Assembly: GCF_004341375.1 (NCBI RefSeq) | Contig: NZ_SLXO01000003.1 | Coordinates: 124,001-188,000 of the forward strand | DNA: 64,000 nt | Direction of reading: 5' to 3' | Origin: Rhodothalassium salexigens DSM 2132 | Lineage (GTDB): Bacteria > Pseudomonadota > Alphaproteobacteria > Sphingomonadales > Rhodothalassiaceae | Shown here: piece by piece, positions 50,490 to 64,000 of the stretch | How positions within the stretch are numbered: the stretch's first letter is position 1 | How the letters are laid out: the number at the start of each line of letters is the position of its first letter | The notes under the pieces: model-generated | Told to the model about the DNA's origin: nothing | The model's input: only the letters and a program-made list of their open reading frames with translations | Database searches by the model: none | Program-made: the position numbers and the translations under genes

Positions 50490-50872
50490 CCCGCACCCTA
50501 TGCCTTTGTCTCGTCCTTTCCTGGTCGTCGGCCGCGACTGCGGCGGCCGGGACCGCGCCGCCGCCGGCCGCCGAGGCGACGGCGTTCGTGGCCGGCCTGC
50601 CCGACGTGCCGCGGATGCCCGGGCTGGCCGAGGCCGCCGACGCGCGGCTGGTCTTCGACACGCCCGAGGGCGCGATCCTGGCCGCCACCCTGGTCGGCGA
50701 GCCGGGCGCCGACGCGGTGCGGCGGTTCTACCGGCGCACCCTGCCGACGCTCGGCTGGCAGCGCGCCGGGGCCGACCGCTACGCCCGCGACGGCCAGTGT
50801 CTGACGCTCGATATCGATCGGGCCGAGGGCGTGACGCGTCTGGTGGTCTCGGTCCAGCCCTGCGACGGCTGA
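50477..50872 (+). CDS. Small predicted secreted protein
   Basis: 131 residues beginning inside the last 13 bases of mutM. A signal peptide is visible ([20 protein letters not shown], cleavage near TAAAG). The mature part includes [20 protein letters not shown] and [20 protein letters not shown], resembling small periplasmic domains that read 'W..Y..G..L.I.I', ending at residue VQPCDG. I do not recognise the family. It is probably co-translated with mutM. A TTG nine bases earlier is an alternative start. Confidence 0.7.
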   Translation: MPTLTRTLCLCLVLSWSSAATAAAGTAPPPAAEATAFVAGLPDVPRMPGLAEAADARLVFDTPEGAILAATLVGEPGADAVRRFYRRTLPTLGWQRAGADRYARDGQCLTLDIDRAEGVTRLVVSVQPCDG

Positions 50873-51173
50873 GCATGGCTTGGCCCCCTTGGGCATGGGG
50901 GCGCGTTGCCGGCGCTGGGGCGCCCATTTCGGCGCCGTCGGCCGTCCGGGTAAGCCGCCGTCGGGGCGCCGGCAGCGGCGCATTTGCGGCGGCGTTCGGG
51001 GTCGCGGCGCCGGGGTTGGAGCGAAAATGGGTTTAAATCGCGGGGAGGCGGCGATATGGAAGGCCGCTGTCACGGCGGCTCCGGCCGGCCGGTGGCCGCT
51101 CATGCCCCAAGCCTTGGGCGGCCGGCCGCCCAAGGCGCGCCGGACCAGCGAATGAACGGTCGGGAGAGGCCTT
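50873..51173. other. Intergenic region before echA with a 26-bp perfect palindrome
   Basis: A 301-base gap. Positions 51111-51136 (GCCTTGGGCGGCC followed by its exact complement) form a perfect palindrome of two 13-base arms ending 37 bases before the echA ATG. No T tract follows, so it is an unlikely terminator. An AT-rich spot GGGTTTAAATCGCG lies near 51028-51041. No gene seen. Confidence 0.7.
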
Positions 51174-51950
51174 ATGTCTTACGAAACCCTGGTGTTCGAG
51201 AAGCGCGACGCGGTGGCCATCGTCACCCTCAACCGCCCGGACGCCTATAATGCGCTCAACGCGCAGATGATGACCGAACTGACCCATGCGTTGCGCGCCA
51301 TCGAGGCCGACGACGAGATCGGCTGCACCATCATCACCGGCAGCCAGAAGGCGTTCGCCGCCGGGGCGGACATCAAGGAGATGGCGTCCAAGTCCTACAT
51401 GGACGTGTTCATGGCGGACTTCATCACCGCCAATTGGGAAGAGGCGTCGCGCACGCGCAAGCCGTTGATCGCTGCGGTGGCGGGCTATGCGCTCGGCGGC
51501 GGCTGCGAGCTGGCGATGATGTGCGATATCATCATCGCGGCCGAAAACGCCAAGTTCGGCCAGCCGGAAATCAAGCTCGGGGTGATCCCGGGCGCCGGCG
51601 GCACCCAGCGCCTGACCCGCGCGGTCGGCAAGGCCAAGGCCATGGACATGGTGCTGACCGGCCGGCGCATCGACGCCGAGGAGGCCGAACGCGCCGGTTT
51701 GGTGGCGCGAGTCGTCCCCACCGAGGAATTGCTCGACGAGGCCCTGAAGACCGCCGAGACCATCGCTGAACTGTCGCGCCCGGCGGTGATGCTGGCCAAG
51801 GAATCGGTCGATCGGGCCTATGAGACCACGCTGGCCGAGGGCATCCGGTTCGAGCGTCGGGTGTTCCACTCGCTGTTCGCCACCGAGGACCAGAAGGAAG
51901 GCATGGCGGCGTTCGTCGAAAAGCGGTCGCCGCAGTTCAAGAATCGCTGA
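51174..51950 (+). CDS. Enoyl-CoA hydratase (crotonase family)
   Basis: 258-residue crotonase-fold enzyme that hydrates 2-enoyl-CoA in beta-oxidation. Oxyanion-hole and catalytic motifs: [30 protein letters not shown] (first Glu in GGCE) and [20 protein letters not shown] (second Glu in GQPE), both Glu residues corresponding to those of short-chain enoyl-CoA hydratase. Its place next to rpsT-dnaA is conserved in alphaproteobacteria. GAGAGG upstream of ATG 51174. Confidence 0.94.
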   Translation: MSYETLVFEKRDAVAIVTLNRPDAYNALNAQMMTELTHALRAIEADDEIGCTIITGSQKAFAAGADIKEMASKSYMDVFMADFITANWEEASRTRKPLIAAVAGYALGGGCELAMMCDIIIAAENAKFGQPEIKLGVIPGAGGTQRLTRAVGKAKAMDMVLTGRRIDAEEAERAGLVARVVPTEELLDEALKTAETIAELSRPAVMLAKESVDRAYETTLAEGIRFERRVFHSLFATEDQKEGMAAFVEKRSPQFKNR

Positions 51951-52118
51951 AGCCGGCGGCCGGCGGCGCCCAACGGCCCTTTGAGGGCGGTTGACCGGCG
52001 TCTCGGCCGATGATAGAGACACGGCTTCTTTTTGCACAGGCGCGGCCGGCTGCGTGCGGCCGGCCTCGGCCCGCTTGTCCCGTGCGGGCGTCAGTCAGGT
52101 AAATGAGGAACAGACCCC

Positions 52119-52388
52119 ATGGCGAATACGCCCCAGGCACGCAAGCGCGTGCGCCAGAATGAAATCCGTCGCCAGCGCAATCACGCGCGGATGAGCCGGA
52201 TTCGCACCTTCGTCAAGCAGGTGGAAACCGCCATCGCCTCGGGCGACAAGGCGTCGGCCGAAACCGCCCTGCGCGAAGCCCAGCCGGAAATCATGACCGG
52301 CGTGTCCAAGGGTGTGATGCACAAGAATACCGCGTCGCGGAAGGTGTCGCGCCTGGCCCGGCGCGTGCGCGACATGGTGCCGGCGTAG
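52119..52388 (+). CDS. rpsT: 30S ribosomal protein S20
   Basis: 89-residue 16S rRNA-binding protein. The sequence is typical: [20 protein letters not shown], then [20 protein letters not shown] and [27 protein letters not shown] precedes the ATG. A strong terminator follows at 52451, so it is probably transcribed separately from dnaA. Confidence 0.98.
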   Translation: MANTPQARKRVRQNEIRRQRNHARMSRIRTFVKQVETAIASGDKASAETALREAQPEIMTGVSKGVMHKNTASRKVSRLARRVRDMVPA

Positions 52389-52450
52389 TAAAGCAGCCGG
52401 TCCGCCGGTTTCGGCTGGCCTGAGTCGCCTCCACAGACCCGTTTTTGACA

Positions 52451-52491
52451 CCCGCGCTCCCGCTTGCCGGGGGTGCGGGCGTTTGCGTTTT
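52451..52491 (+). terminator. Intrinsic terminator of rpsT
   Basis: An 11-bp stem (CCCGCGCTCCC at 52451-52461 with GGGGGTGCGGG at 52469-52479, two wobble pairs) with a 7-base loop, then a T-rich CGTTTGCGTTTT. It lies 62 bases after rpsT. Confidence 0.75.
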
Positions 52492-52927
52492 CGGGCGCCC
52501 GGCGCCGGGGGGCGCCCGGCACCCTGCGTCGCGCAGATTTTGGGGGTTTGTGCCGTCCGTCCACCATTTCTTGAGTCCAGCGGATTCTTTCCGCGAGGGG
52601 TCTTGCGGGGGCTCGCGGGCCACGATACTGTCATGGCCCACGTGCAGATGGGCCGTGTGCAAGTGGAGCTGGGGAGATTAGTGATTTGGATTTTAGCTTT
52701 TCCCAATCATTAATACGCTCGCGACCGCCCGTCTTCTTCGGGTTTCTTTAGTCAAATCATCCTCTTCTTATTGAAGTGGGGCATGCCGGTCCTGCCGGCG
52801 GCGGGTTTTGTTGTGGCTTTTGTCGTCGCCTGAGGTGTCGGCAGAACCGTGCCTCGTGGCGGGGCGCGCGGTCTAGGCGGTGCAGGCGGCGATGTCGGAT
52901 CAGGTCAGGCGGTCGGGGGACAACGAC
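52492..52927 (+). promoter_or_regulatory. dnaA upstream region
   Basis: Gene-free stretch from the rpsT terminator to dnaA. A second GC hairpin starts at 52492 (CGGGCGCC with GGCGCCCG). 52680-52770 is AT-richer (GGATTTTAGCTTTTCCCAAT, CATTAATACG). A weak -35/-10 pair (CTTGCG, 16 bases, GATACT at about 52602-52629) could serve dnaA. I found no consensus DnaA box (TTATCCACA) and no AT-rich repeat array, so an origin here is not shown. Confidence 0.4.
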
Positions 52928-54445
<1,518 letters not shown>

Positions 54446-54734
54446 GGCGCCCGCATCCGTGGTCTTGTCGGCGGGCGTGTCGGTGGCCTCGTCCAAAAGC
54501 CACGCGACGCTCGTTCTACCCTGGCGCGCAGTGCTGCTCGCCTGCCTTGCCTTGACCGTTTCAGTCCTCTAGGTTTGGCGGCCCGCAGCCGGCGGTGGGC
54601 AGGCGTCCCGCCGGGCCCGTCTTGATGGTGCCGTCCAGGGGTCCCCGACCGGTGGCCGCCAGGGACGCCAGTCGAGGGCCCGTTGCAGGACCATCGCACC
54701 GGCGGCGTTTCACAACGAGAACAAAGCACCCGGC

Positions 54735-55846
54735 ATGAAGCTCACCATCGAACGGTCGTCCCTTCTCAAGTCCCTCGGCCACGTGCACTCGGTGGTCGAA
54801 CGACGCAACACCATCCCGATTCTGTCCAACGTGCTGCTCGACGCGGCCGACGGCCGGCTGTCGCTGACCGCCACCGACCTGGACCTGGCCATCGTCGAGG
54901 CGACCGAGGCCCACGGCATCGAGCCCGGCGCCACCACGGTGCCGGCGCACACCCTCTATGACATCGTGCGCAAGTTGCCCGATGGCGCCGAGGTGTCGCT
55001 GTCGCTCGACGACAATCAGCGCCTGACCATCGAGGCCGGGCGCTCCAGCTTCAAGCTCGCCTGCCTGCCGCGCGACGACTTCCCGTCGATGACCGACGGC
55101 GACCTGCCGCACAATTTCGCCCTGCCGGCGGTCGAATTGAAGCGCCTGATCGACAAGACCCGCTTCGCCATCTCGACCGAAGAGACGCGCTATTATCTCA
55201 ACGGCATCTATCTGCATGTGGCCCAGGGTGCGGACGGCCCGGTGCTGCGCGCCGTGGCCACCGACGGCCACCGGCTCGCCCAGGCCGACACCGTGGTGCC
55301 CGAAGGCGCCGCCGAGATGCCGGGCGTCATCGTGCCGCGCAAGACCGTGGGCGAGATCCGCAAGCTGATCGACGAGTTCGAGGGCGATGTGGAGGTGGCG
55401 TTGTCGGATACCAAGATCCGCTTCGGCTTCGGCCAGGCGGTGGTCACCTCCAAGCTGATCGACGGCACCTTCCCCGACTATTCGCGGGTCATCCCCAAGG
55501 GCAACGAGAAGGAGCTGTCGCTCGACTGCCGGGCGTTCGCCAATGCGGTCGACCGGGTGTCGACGATTTCCACCGACAAGTCGCGGGCGGTCAAGCTGTC
55601 GCTCGGCGACGACAGCATCACCCTGTCGGTGACCAGCCCGGAAAACGGCACCGCGACCGAGGAACTGGCCGCCGCCTATCAGGCCGAGGCCATGGATATC
55701 GGCTTCAATTCGCGCTATCTTCTCGATATCCTTGGCCAGGTGGAAGGCGACACCGTGGCCGCCCGGCTGGCCAGCCCCGACGCGCCCACCGTGGTCACCG
55801 ACGAAGCCGACCAGGCCGCCCTCTACGTTCTGATGCCGATGCGGGT

Positions 55847-55850
<4 letters not shown>
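54735..55850 (+). CDS. dnaN: DNA polymerase III sliding clamp, beta subunit
   Basis: Ring-shaped processivity clamp. The 371 residues begin [20 protein letters not shown] and end [12 protein letters not shown], with the three-fold repeated clamp domains and family segments [12 protein letters not shown] and [19 protein letters not shown]. The GTG of recF overlaps its stop (GTGA), giving translational coupling. Confidence 0.98.
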
Positions 55851-59891
<4,041 letters not shown>

Positions 59892-59961
59892 TCGGCGCGC
59901 GCCCATTTGGGTCGCAAGCGCCGACCCGATGGCGCCGATCCCAGGGATAAAGGCAGGGGCC

Positions 59962-60555
59962 ATGACCGAGAGCGAGTTCCAGTCGGAAGACGAACTGGCC
60001 GCGTTGATCGACATGATCGGCGACGGCGACCCCGACGAAACGGTGTCCCTGCAAACCATCCTCGAAAGCGTCGGCGAGCGGGGCTTCGGCTCCATGTTCA
60101 TGCTGTTGGGCCTGACCATGGTGTTGCCGCTCGGCGCGCTGCCGGGGGTGCCCATGTTGCTGGGTCTGGTGGTCAGCCTGGTGGCGGTTCAGTTGGTGAT
60201 CGGCCGGCGCACGGTCTGGCTGCCCCGGCGGCTGCGCCAGTTGAGCGTCCGGCGCGGTCGCTTGCAGCCGGTGCCCGTTTGGGTGCACCGGCTGGCCGAA
60301 CGGATCGACGGCCTGATGGGCCGGCGCATGACCTGGGCCGCCGGGCCGTTGGGCCAGCGCGCCGCCGCCGGCCTGTGCATCCTGTTGGCGGCCAGCACCG
60401 TGCCCCTGGGGCTGATCCCGTTCGGCGTCGCCGTGCCCGGCCTGGCGATCACCGTGTTCGGGCTCGCGATCCTGGGCCGCGACGGCCTGGTGATGATCAT
60501 CGGCGCCGCCTTCACCCTGGCCGCCACCGCCGCCCTCGCCATCGTCTTCCTGTAG
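59962..60555 (+). CDS. ExoD-family membrane protein
   Basis: 197-residue inner-membrane protein with about five hydrophobic segments (PGVPMLLGLVVSLVAVQLVI; FGVAVPGLAITVFGLAILGR). It matches ExoD, implicated in exopolysaccharide production and alkali tolerance in rhizobia; the biochemical role is unknown. ATG 59962 (MTESEFQSEDELAALIDMIG) was chosen; it stands 70 bases after gyrB and may be co-transcribed. Confidence 0.85.
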   Translation: MTESEFQSEDELAALIDMIGDGDPDETVSLQTILESVGERGFGSMFMLLGLTMVLPLGALPGVPMLLGLVVSLVAVQLVIGRRTVWLPRRLRQLSVRRGRLQPVPVWVHRLAERIDGLMGRRMTWAAGPLGQRAAAGLCILLAASTVPLGLIPFGVAVPGLAITVFGLAILGRDGLVMIIGAAFTLAATAALAIVFL

Positions 60556-60626
60556 CGCGGCGGGACCCTTGGGCGCGATTGGCCGGCAGGACAGCAGCGG
60601 CGGCGGCCGCCGCGACGGTGCCGCGC

Positions 60627-61154
60627 TCAGCCCAGGGCGCCAAGGTCGCCCAGCATATCCTCGCCGAACAGCCGTTGCAGGATCAGCCGGCCCTGGATCT
60701 CGGCCAGCAAGCTGGTCGCCCGGCGTATGGCGTCGGCGGGGGCGGCGCCCATGTCGGCATAGGCGCGCGCGATGCCGTCGCGCCACGCCGCCGCCGTTTG
60801 GGCGAGCGCGGGGCCGAACAGGCGCTGGCCTTCGCCCATGGACAGGGCGTTGATCAGGCAGCCGGCGGGTTCCTGGGCATAGAAGGCGCGCACCCCGGCA
60901 AGCATGGCGGCCAGGCGCTGGTCGCCCGGCGCCGGGCCGCTCAACGGCTCGATCACCAGCCGGCGCAGCCGTGCGTCGGCGCGCGCCAGGGCGGCGTGGC
61001 CCATCTCTTCCTTGCCGCCGGGAAAATGGTGATAGAGCGAGGCGCGCTTGAGCCCGGCGGCCGCCGACAGCCGGCTGAGCGACGCGCCGTCATAGCCGGC
61101 CTGGCGGAACACCCCGGCGACCGCGTCGACCGGCAGACCCGAGGGGTCGGACAT
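60627..61154 (-). CDS. TetR/AcrR-family regulator
   Basis: 175-residue repressor with a TetR HTH (SLSRLSAAAGLKRASLYHHF then PGGKEEMGHAALARA) and a variable ligand-binding C-terminus with FYAQEPAGCLINALSMGEG. The ATG 61154 has GAGGTAA upstream. The ligand and targets are unknown; no efflux gene is adjacent. It is convergent with exoD and divergent from the wHTH gene. Confidence 0.9.
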   Translation of the reverse strand: MSDPSGLPVDAVAGVFRQAGYDGASLSRLSAAAGLKRASLYHHFPGGKEEMGHAALARADARLRRLVIEPLSGPAPGDQRLAAMLAGVRAFYAQEPAGCLINALSMGEGQRLFGPALAQTAAAWRDGIARAYADMGAAPADAIRRATSLLAEIQGRLILQRLFGEDMLGDLGALG

Positions 61155-61248
61155 GGGCTTACCTCGCATACTCGCACGACGATGGACCGGGCCACCATAG
61201 GCGCGCCGGCCCGCGCCGCCAAGCGTCGATATTTATGGAAATTACGAC

Positions 61249-61276
61249 TTGAATGCGTCTTGGTTAAGCTTATTTG
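61249..61276 (+). promoter_or_regulatory. Possible promoter of the winged-helix-like gene
   Basis: TTGAAT (61249-61254), 16 bases, TATTTG (61271-61276), 38 bases before the ATG at 61315. The region is AT-rich, so chance matches are easy. Confidence 0.3.
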
Positions 61277-61314
61277 ATGTCTAGTCTGCTGTTCCCTTAA
61301 GGAGATCTAAAGCT

Positions 61315-61617
61315 ATGGCGGTTTCAGAGCGTGAAATCACAATTGGTGTTATGCGTCTCGCGGCGCAGAAGCCGGATAATTTTGCTTCGTTTACGGTTCT
61401 GTACCAAAAATTGCCAGAAATTGTTCGCCTAGACCAAGAGGACTGGGAGGGGTCAGATACAAGAAACGGTGAACCTATGTGGTATCAGATTGTGCGGAAT
61501 ATTAAGTGCCACTATGAATCTGAGGGAAATGCAATTCATCTGGGCTGGCTAGAGAGTGTACCGAGTCAAGGGTATAAACTTACGGCCAAAGGACGTGAAT
61601 ACCTTAAGCGTCTTTAG
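61315..61617 (+). CDS. Small winged-helix-like protein of the AT-rich islet
   Basis: 100 residues with an A/T-rich codon choice unlike all neighbours. The C-terminal part (MWYQIVRNIKCHYESEGNAI then VPSQGYKLTAKGREYLKRL) has the pattern of a winged-helix 'LTxxGRxxL' ending, as found in the N-terminal domain of Mrr-like endonucleases. I do not recognise the exact family. The ribosome site is strong (TTAAGGAG, 10 bases before the ATG). Its stop codon (TAG, 61615-61617) abuts the stop codon of the opposite methyltransferase. It could be the regulator or partner of that enzyme. Confidence 0.7.
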   Translation: MAVSEREITIGVMRLAAQKPDNFASFTVLYQKLPEIVRLDQEDWEGSDTRNGEPMWYQIVRNIKCHYESEGNAIHLGWLESVPSQGYKLTAKGREYLKRL

Positions 61618-62211
61618 CTAGGTGTATAGGGATTTGTATCCTGGCTTAAACCACCGTAGTTCTGTGGTTTTGTTCGCATCCTTATCCCAAACAAACCAAG
61701 CATACGCTGTTGTTCCGCTGCCTTTTATGGTCGCGCCAGCAGGGTAAAACGTAATGCGTTCGCTGAAAACCCATACTCTTGATGGTGGGAATTTCGAAAA
61801 AATTGTTTTTTGTCTATGCGCGCCTTCAAGAAAAGCCAGTCTTAACAGTAGCGCAAATTTTTTTTTGGATGCGCGTATTCCACTTTCAACGAAACCCTGC
61901 GCAGAATTATATGGAGGGTTGGTTACAATGTTTTCAGAGGTAATATCTGTATCTAGAAAATTCACTCCCACATCCCCAAATCCACGATCATAAAGATCAG
62001 AGCTTTGGATGTTGTTGCCCGTTTTCTCTAGAACTTTCGACATTGCTCCGTTCCCGCAGGCGCACTCCCAAATGTTTCCGTCAAAATTTTCGTTGTCAAT
62101 AAGCGCATAAGTTGCCCAGGCAGGGGTCGGGTAAAAATCCGGCCCCTCTAGGTCAGCGTATCTTTTTAGCGCCGGTTTGAAGCTGCCATTGAGATTATAT
62201 GTCTTGTCCAT
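61618..62211 (-). CDS. Orphan DNA N6-adenine methyltransferase (phage-like)
   Basis: 197-residue class I SAM methyltransferase. It opens DFYPTPAWATYALI, has SAM motif I WECACGNGAMSKVLE (residues 48-62) and the catalytic NPPY (98-101), and ends LRWFKPGYKSLYT. This resembles small phage and plasmid adenine methyltransferases. No restriction endonuclease is visible beside it. Codon and base use are AT-richer than the flanks, a sign of transfer. A promoter just upstream would give a nearly leaderless mRNA. The recognition sequence is unknown. Confidence 0.85.
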   Translation of the reverse strand: MDKTYNLNGSFKPALKRYADLEGPDFYPTPAWATYALIDNENFDGNIWECACGNGAMSKVLEKTGNNIQSSDLYDRGFGDVGVNFLDTDITSENIVTNPPYNSAQGFVESGIRASKKKFALLLRLAFLEGAHRQKTIFSKFPPSRVWVFSERITFYPAGATIKGSGTTAYAWFVWDKDANKTTELRWFKPGYKSLYT

Positions 62212-62219
62212 AGCGTGTT

Positions 62220-62247
62220 TTAATAGTTGAATCAGCGGTTTAGTCAA
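62220..62247 (-). promoter_or_regulatory. Promoter of the methyltransferase, possibly leaderless
   Basis: On the minus strand TTGACT (62242-62247), 16 bases, TATTAA (62220-62225), only 8 bases before the ATG at 62211, so transcription could start almost at the start codon. There is no Shine-Dalgarno sequence, which fits. Confidence 0.5.
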
Positions 62248-62425
62248 GAGGCATGTGGTAAATTTTGGATCCTGTTCTGCGAAACATAGTTTTGAAAATA
62301 TTCGATACTTTTTAATTTTAGTATATGCAGTGTTTTGACGCCCCTCCCCCTTTTCGCGCGCGCATACAAACGCCAAAATCGGGCGCCAGAGTAGTGCTGT
62401 TGCCGTCAGAGGAGCGAGCCCGACC

Positions 62426-64000
62426 GTGAGCCGTGCCCCCCGAAGCCCGAAACCATCCCGCGCCCGCTCCTCCCGTGCCCCCCGTGCCTCTCGTGGCAAG
62501 GGCGGCGAGGGCAGCGGTGGTGCCGGCGCGCCGGAGCCAGCGGCGCCCCGGCGCCCGGCCAAACGCCGCCGGCCGTTGTGGCGGCTGGCCTATTGGTCGG
62601 TGGTGGTGGGCGTCTGGGCGGCGATCGCGGGCGTCGGCGGGCTGGTCTATCTGGCCCACGATCTGCCCGACCTGAACCGCCTGCCGGCGCCCAACCAGAA
62701 GCAGGCCATCGTGGTCAAGACCGCCGGCGGCCAGACGCTCGCCACCTATGGCGCGGTCTATAACGACTGGCTGAGCTATGGCGAGATCCCCGAGGTCATG
62801 GTGCTGGCGATCCTTGCCGCCGAGGATCGCCGGTTTTTCGACCATATGGGCGTCGACCCGCGCGGCGTGGCGCGCGCCGCCCTGGCCAATATCCGCGCCG
62901 GCGCGCTGCGCCAGGGCGGCTCGACGCTGACCCAGCAATTGGCCAAGAACCTGTTCCTGACGCCCGAGCGCAGCCTCAAGCGCAAGGCCCAAGAGGTCAT
63001 GGTGGCGTTCTGGCTGGAACGCACCTTCGCCAAGTCAGAGCTGCTGGAGCTTTATCTCAACCGGGTTTATTTCGGTGCCGGAACCTATGGCATCGACGCC
63101 GCCGCGCGGACCTATTACGGCCATTCGGCGCGGCGTTTGAGCCTGGCCGAGGCGGCGTTGCTGGCCGGGTTGGTCAAGGCGCCGTCGGCCTATGCGCCCA
63201 CCAACGACCCCGAGCGCGCGTTCGAGCGCGCCTCGGTGGTGTTGGGCGCCATGGTCGACGCCGGCCTGATCACCGAGATGGCGGCGCGCCGCGCGCGCGC
63301 CGAGCCCGCGGCGATCCAGCCGAGCGCGCGCGCCGGCGACGTGCGCTATTTCACCGACTGGGTGGTGCGCCGGACCCGCGCGCTGACCGCCGAGACCGAG
63401 CGGCCGCTGACCGTCTACACCACCCTCGACCGACAGGCCCAGGCGGCGGCCGAACGGGCGCTCGGCGGCGCGCTGGGCACGGCGGGGCCGGCGCGCCGGG
63501 TGGCGCAAGGCGCGCTCGTTGCCCTGGCGCCCGACGGCGCGGTCCGGGCGATGACCGGCGGGCGCGCCTATGCCCGCAGCGAATACAACCGCGCGGTCCA
63601 GGCGCGCCGCCAGATGGGCTCGGCGTTCAAGCCGTTCGTCTACGCCGCCGCGCTCGAAGCCGGCATGGGCCCCGATACCTTGGTCGACGACGCACCGATC
63701 GCGGTCGACGGCTGGTCGCCGGAGAATTACGGCCGGTCCTATCGCGGCCCGGTAACCCTGTCCGAGGCGTTGAGCGTGTCGCTCAACACCGCCACCGTGC
63801 GCTTGCAGGAGCGGGTCGGGCGCGACCGCATCGTGGCCTTGGCCCGGCGCCTCGGCGTCGACGCGCCGCTCGAACCGGTGCGCAGCCTGGCGCTGGGGCC
63901 CGAGGAGATGAGCCTGCTCGACATCACCGGGGCCTATGCCCCGTTCGCCAATGGCGGCCGCGCCGCCGAGCCCTATGCGATCCTGGAGATCCACGCGCTC
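62426..64000 (+). CDS. Class A penicillin-binding protein 1A (3' partial)
   Basis: Bifunctional peptidoglycan glycosyltransferase/transpeptidase. The visible 525 residues have a basic Pro/Arg-rich cytoplasmic tail, a membrane helix (about 51-76), the GT51 motifs with catalytic E133 (AAEDRRFFDHMGVDPRG), GGSTLTQQLAKNL and second Glu in SLKRKAQE (E190), and a transpeptidase domain with active Ser-Lys QMGSAFKP (S399, K402) and SLN (S452-N454). The KTG box and C-terminus lie beyond the window. The start is GTG at 62426 with AGAGGAG upstream. The long AT-rich islet ends just before it. Confidence 0.95.
   Translation, partial: MSRAPRSPKPSRARSSRAPRASRGKGGEGSGGAGAPEPAAPRRPAKRRRPLWRLAYWSVVVGVWAAIAGVGGLVYLAHDLPDLNRLPAPNQKQAIVVKTAGGQTLATYGAVYNDWLSYGEIPEVMVLAILAAEDRRFFDHMGVDPRGVARAALANIRAGALRQGGSTLTQQLAKNLFLTPERSLKRKAQEVMVAFWLERTFAKSELLELYLNRVYFGAGTYGIDAAARTYYGHSARRLSLAEAALLAGLVKAPSAYAPTNDPERAFERASVVLGAMVDAGLITEMAARRARAEPAAIQPSARAGDVRYFTDWVVRRTRALTAETERPLTVYTTLDRQAQAAAERALGGALGTAGPARRVAQGALVALAPDGAVRAMTGGRAYARSEYNRAVQARRQMGSAFKPFVYAAALEAGMGPDTLVDDAPIAVDGWSPENYGRSYRGPVTLSEALSVSLNTATVRLQERVGRDRIVALARRLGVDAPLEPVRSLALGPEEMSLLDITGAYAPFANGGRAAEPYAILEIHAL

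Noticed and set aside
60598-60611. Palindrome GCGGCGGCCGCCGC between exoD and tetR as a terminator
   Set aside because: Short, no T tract on either side, and easily produced by GC-rich sequence.
61315-62211. Toxin-antitoxin or complete restriction-modification system in the islet
   Set aside because: No toxin fold or nuclease motif is visible and the two genes converge instead of forming an operon; only an orphan methyltransferase with a possible partner is supported.

Overview
This window is chromosomal DNA of a GC-rich, free-living alphaproteobacterium, most likely Rhodospirillales-like. Evidence: the order miaB-phoH-ybeY-corC-lnt-XRE regulator; ubiE/mutM/echA/rpsT running into dnaA-dnaN-recF-gyrB; MucR/Ros, IalB, ExoD and DUF2333 families; and ubiquinone-type UbiB and UbiE. 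The taxonomic placement is inference from family content and gene order. No tRNA, rRNA or CRISPR array was seen.

Layout. 1-3293: a type I secretion ABC protein (5' end off the window) and its HlyD adaptor. 3307-3849: a short IS110-like remnant with long inverted ends. 3854-14883, mostly minus strand: XRE regulator, lnt, corC, ybeY, phoH, miaB, plsC, fur, mucR, rimI, tsaB and a nitroreductase (membrane, RNA and metal housekeeping). 14903-22367: polysaccharide deacetylase, Nfu Fe-S carrier, Usp, DUF2333 protein, DUF4136 lipoprotein, trpS, murJ. 22458-29263: a four-PAS orphan histidine kinase, glnD and a tandem Nudix pair. 29355-34573: mutS and maeB, divergent. 34667-46971: OlsB-like acyltransferase, AmpG-like permease, YtoQ, argG, rlmN, upp, a P-type cation ATPase, IalB, a SPOUT methyltransferase and the two subunits of a 3-oxoacid CoA-transferase.

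47281-60555 is the replication-start neighbourhood: ubiB and ubiE on the minus strand, then mutM, a small secreted protein, echA, rpsT, dnaA, dnaN, recF, gyrB and exoD on the plus strand. Gene orientation switches from mostly minus to mostly plus at about 49.6 kb, which fits an origin near here, although no consensus DnaA box was recognised. dnaN and recF overlap by 4 bases.

60627-64000: a TetR regulator, then a visibly AT-richer two-gene islet (61.2-62.35 kb) with a winged-helix-like protein and a DNA adenine methyltransferase converging with no base between their stop codons, then a class A penicillin-binding protein cut by the window end.

Most of the window is ordinary core genome. The parts most worth a second look are the miniature IS110-like element, the methyltransferase islet, the degenerate secretion ATPase, the diverged Nudix pair, the enlarged RecF, and two unexplained inverted-repeat structures (47.0-47.2 kb and 51.1 kb).
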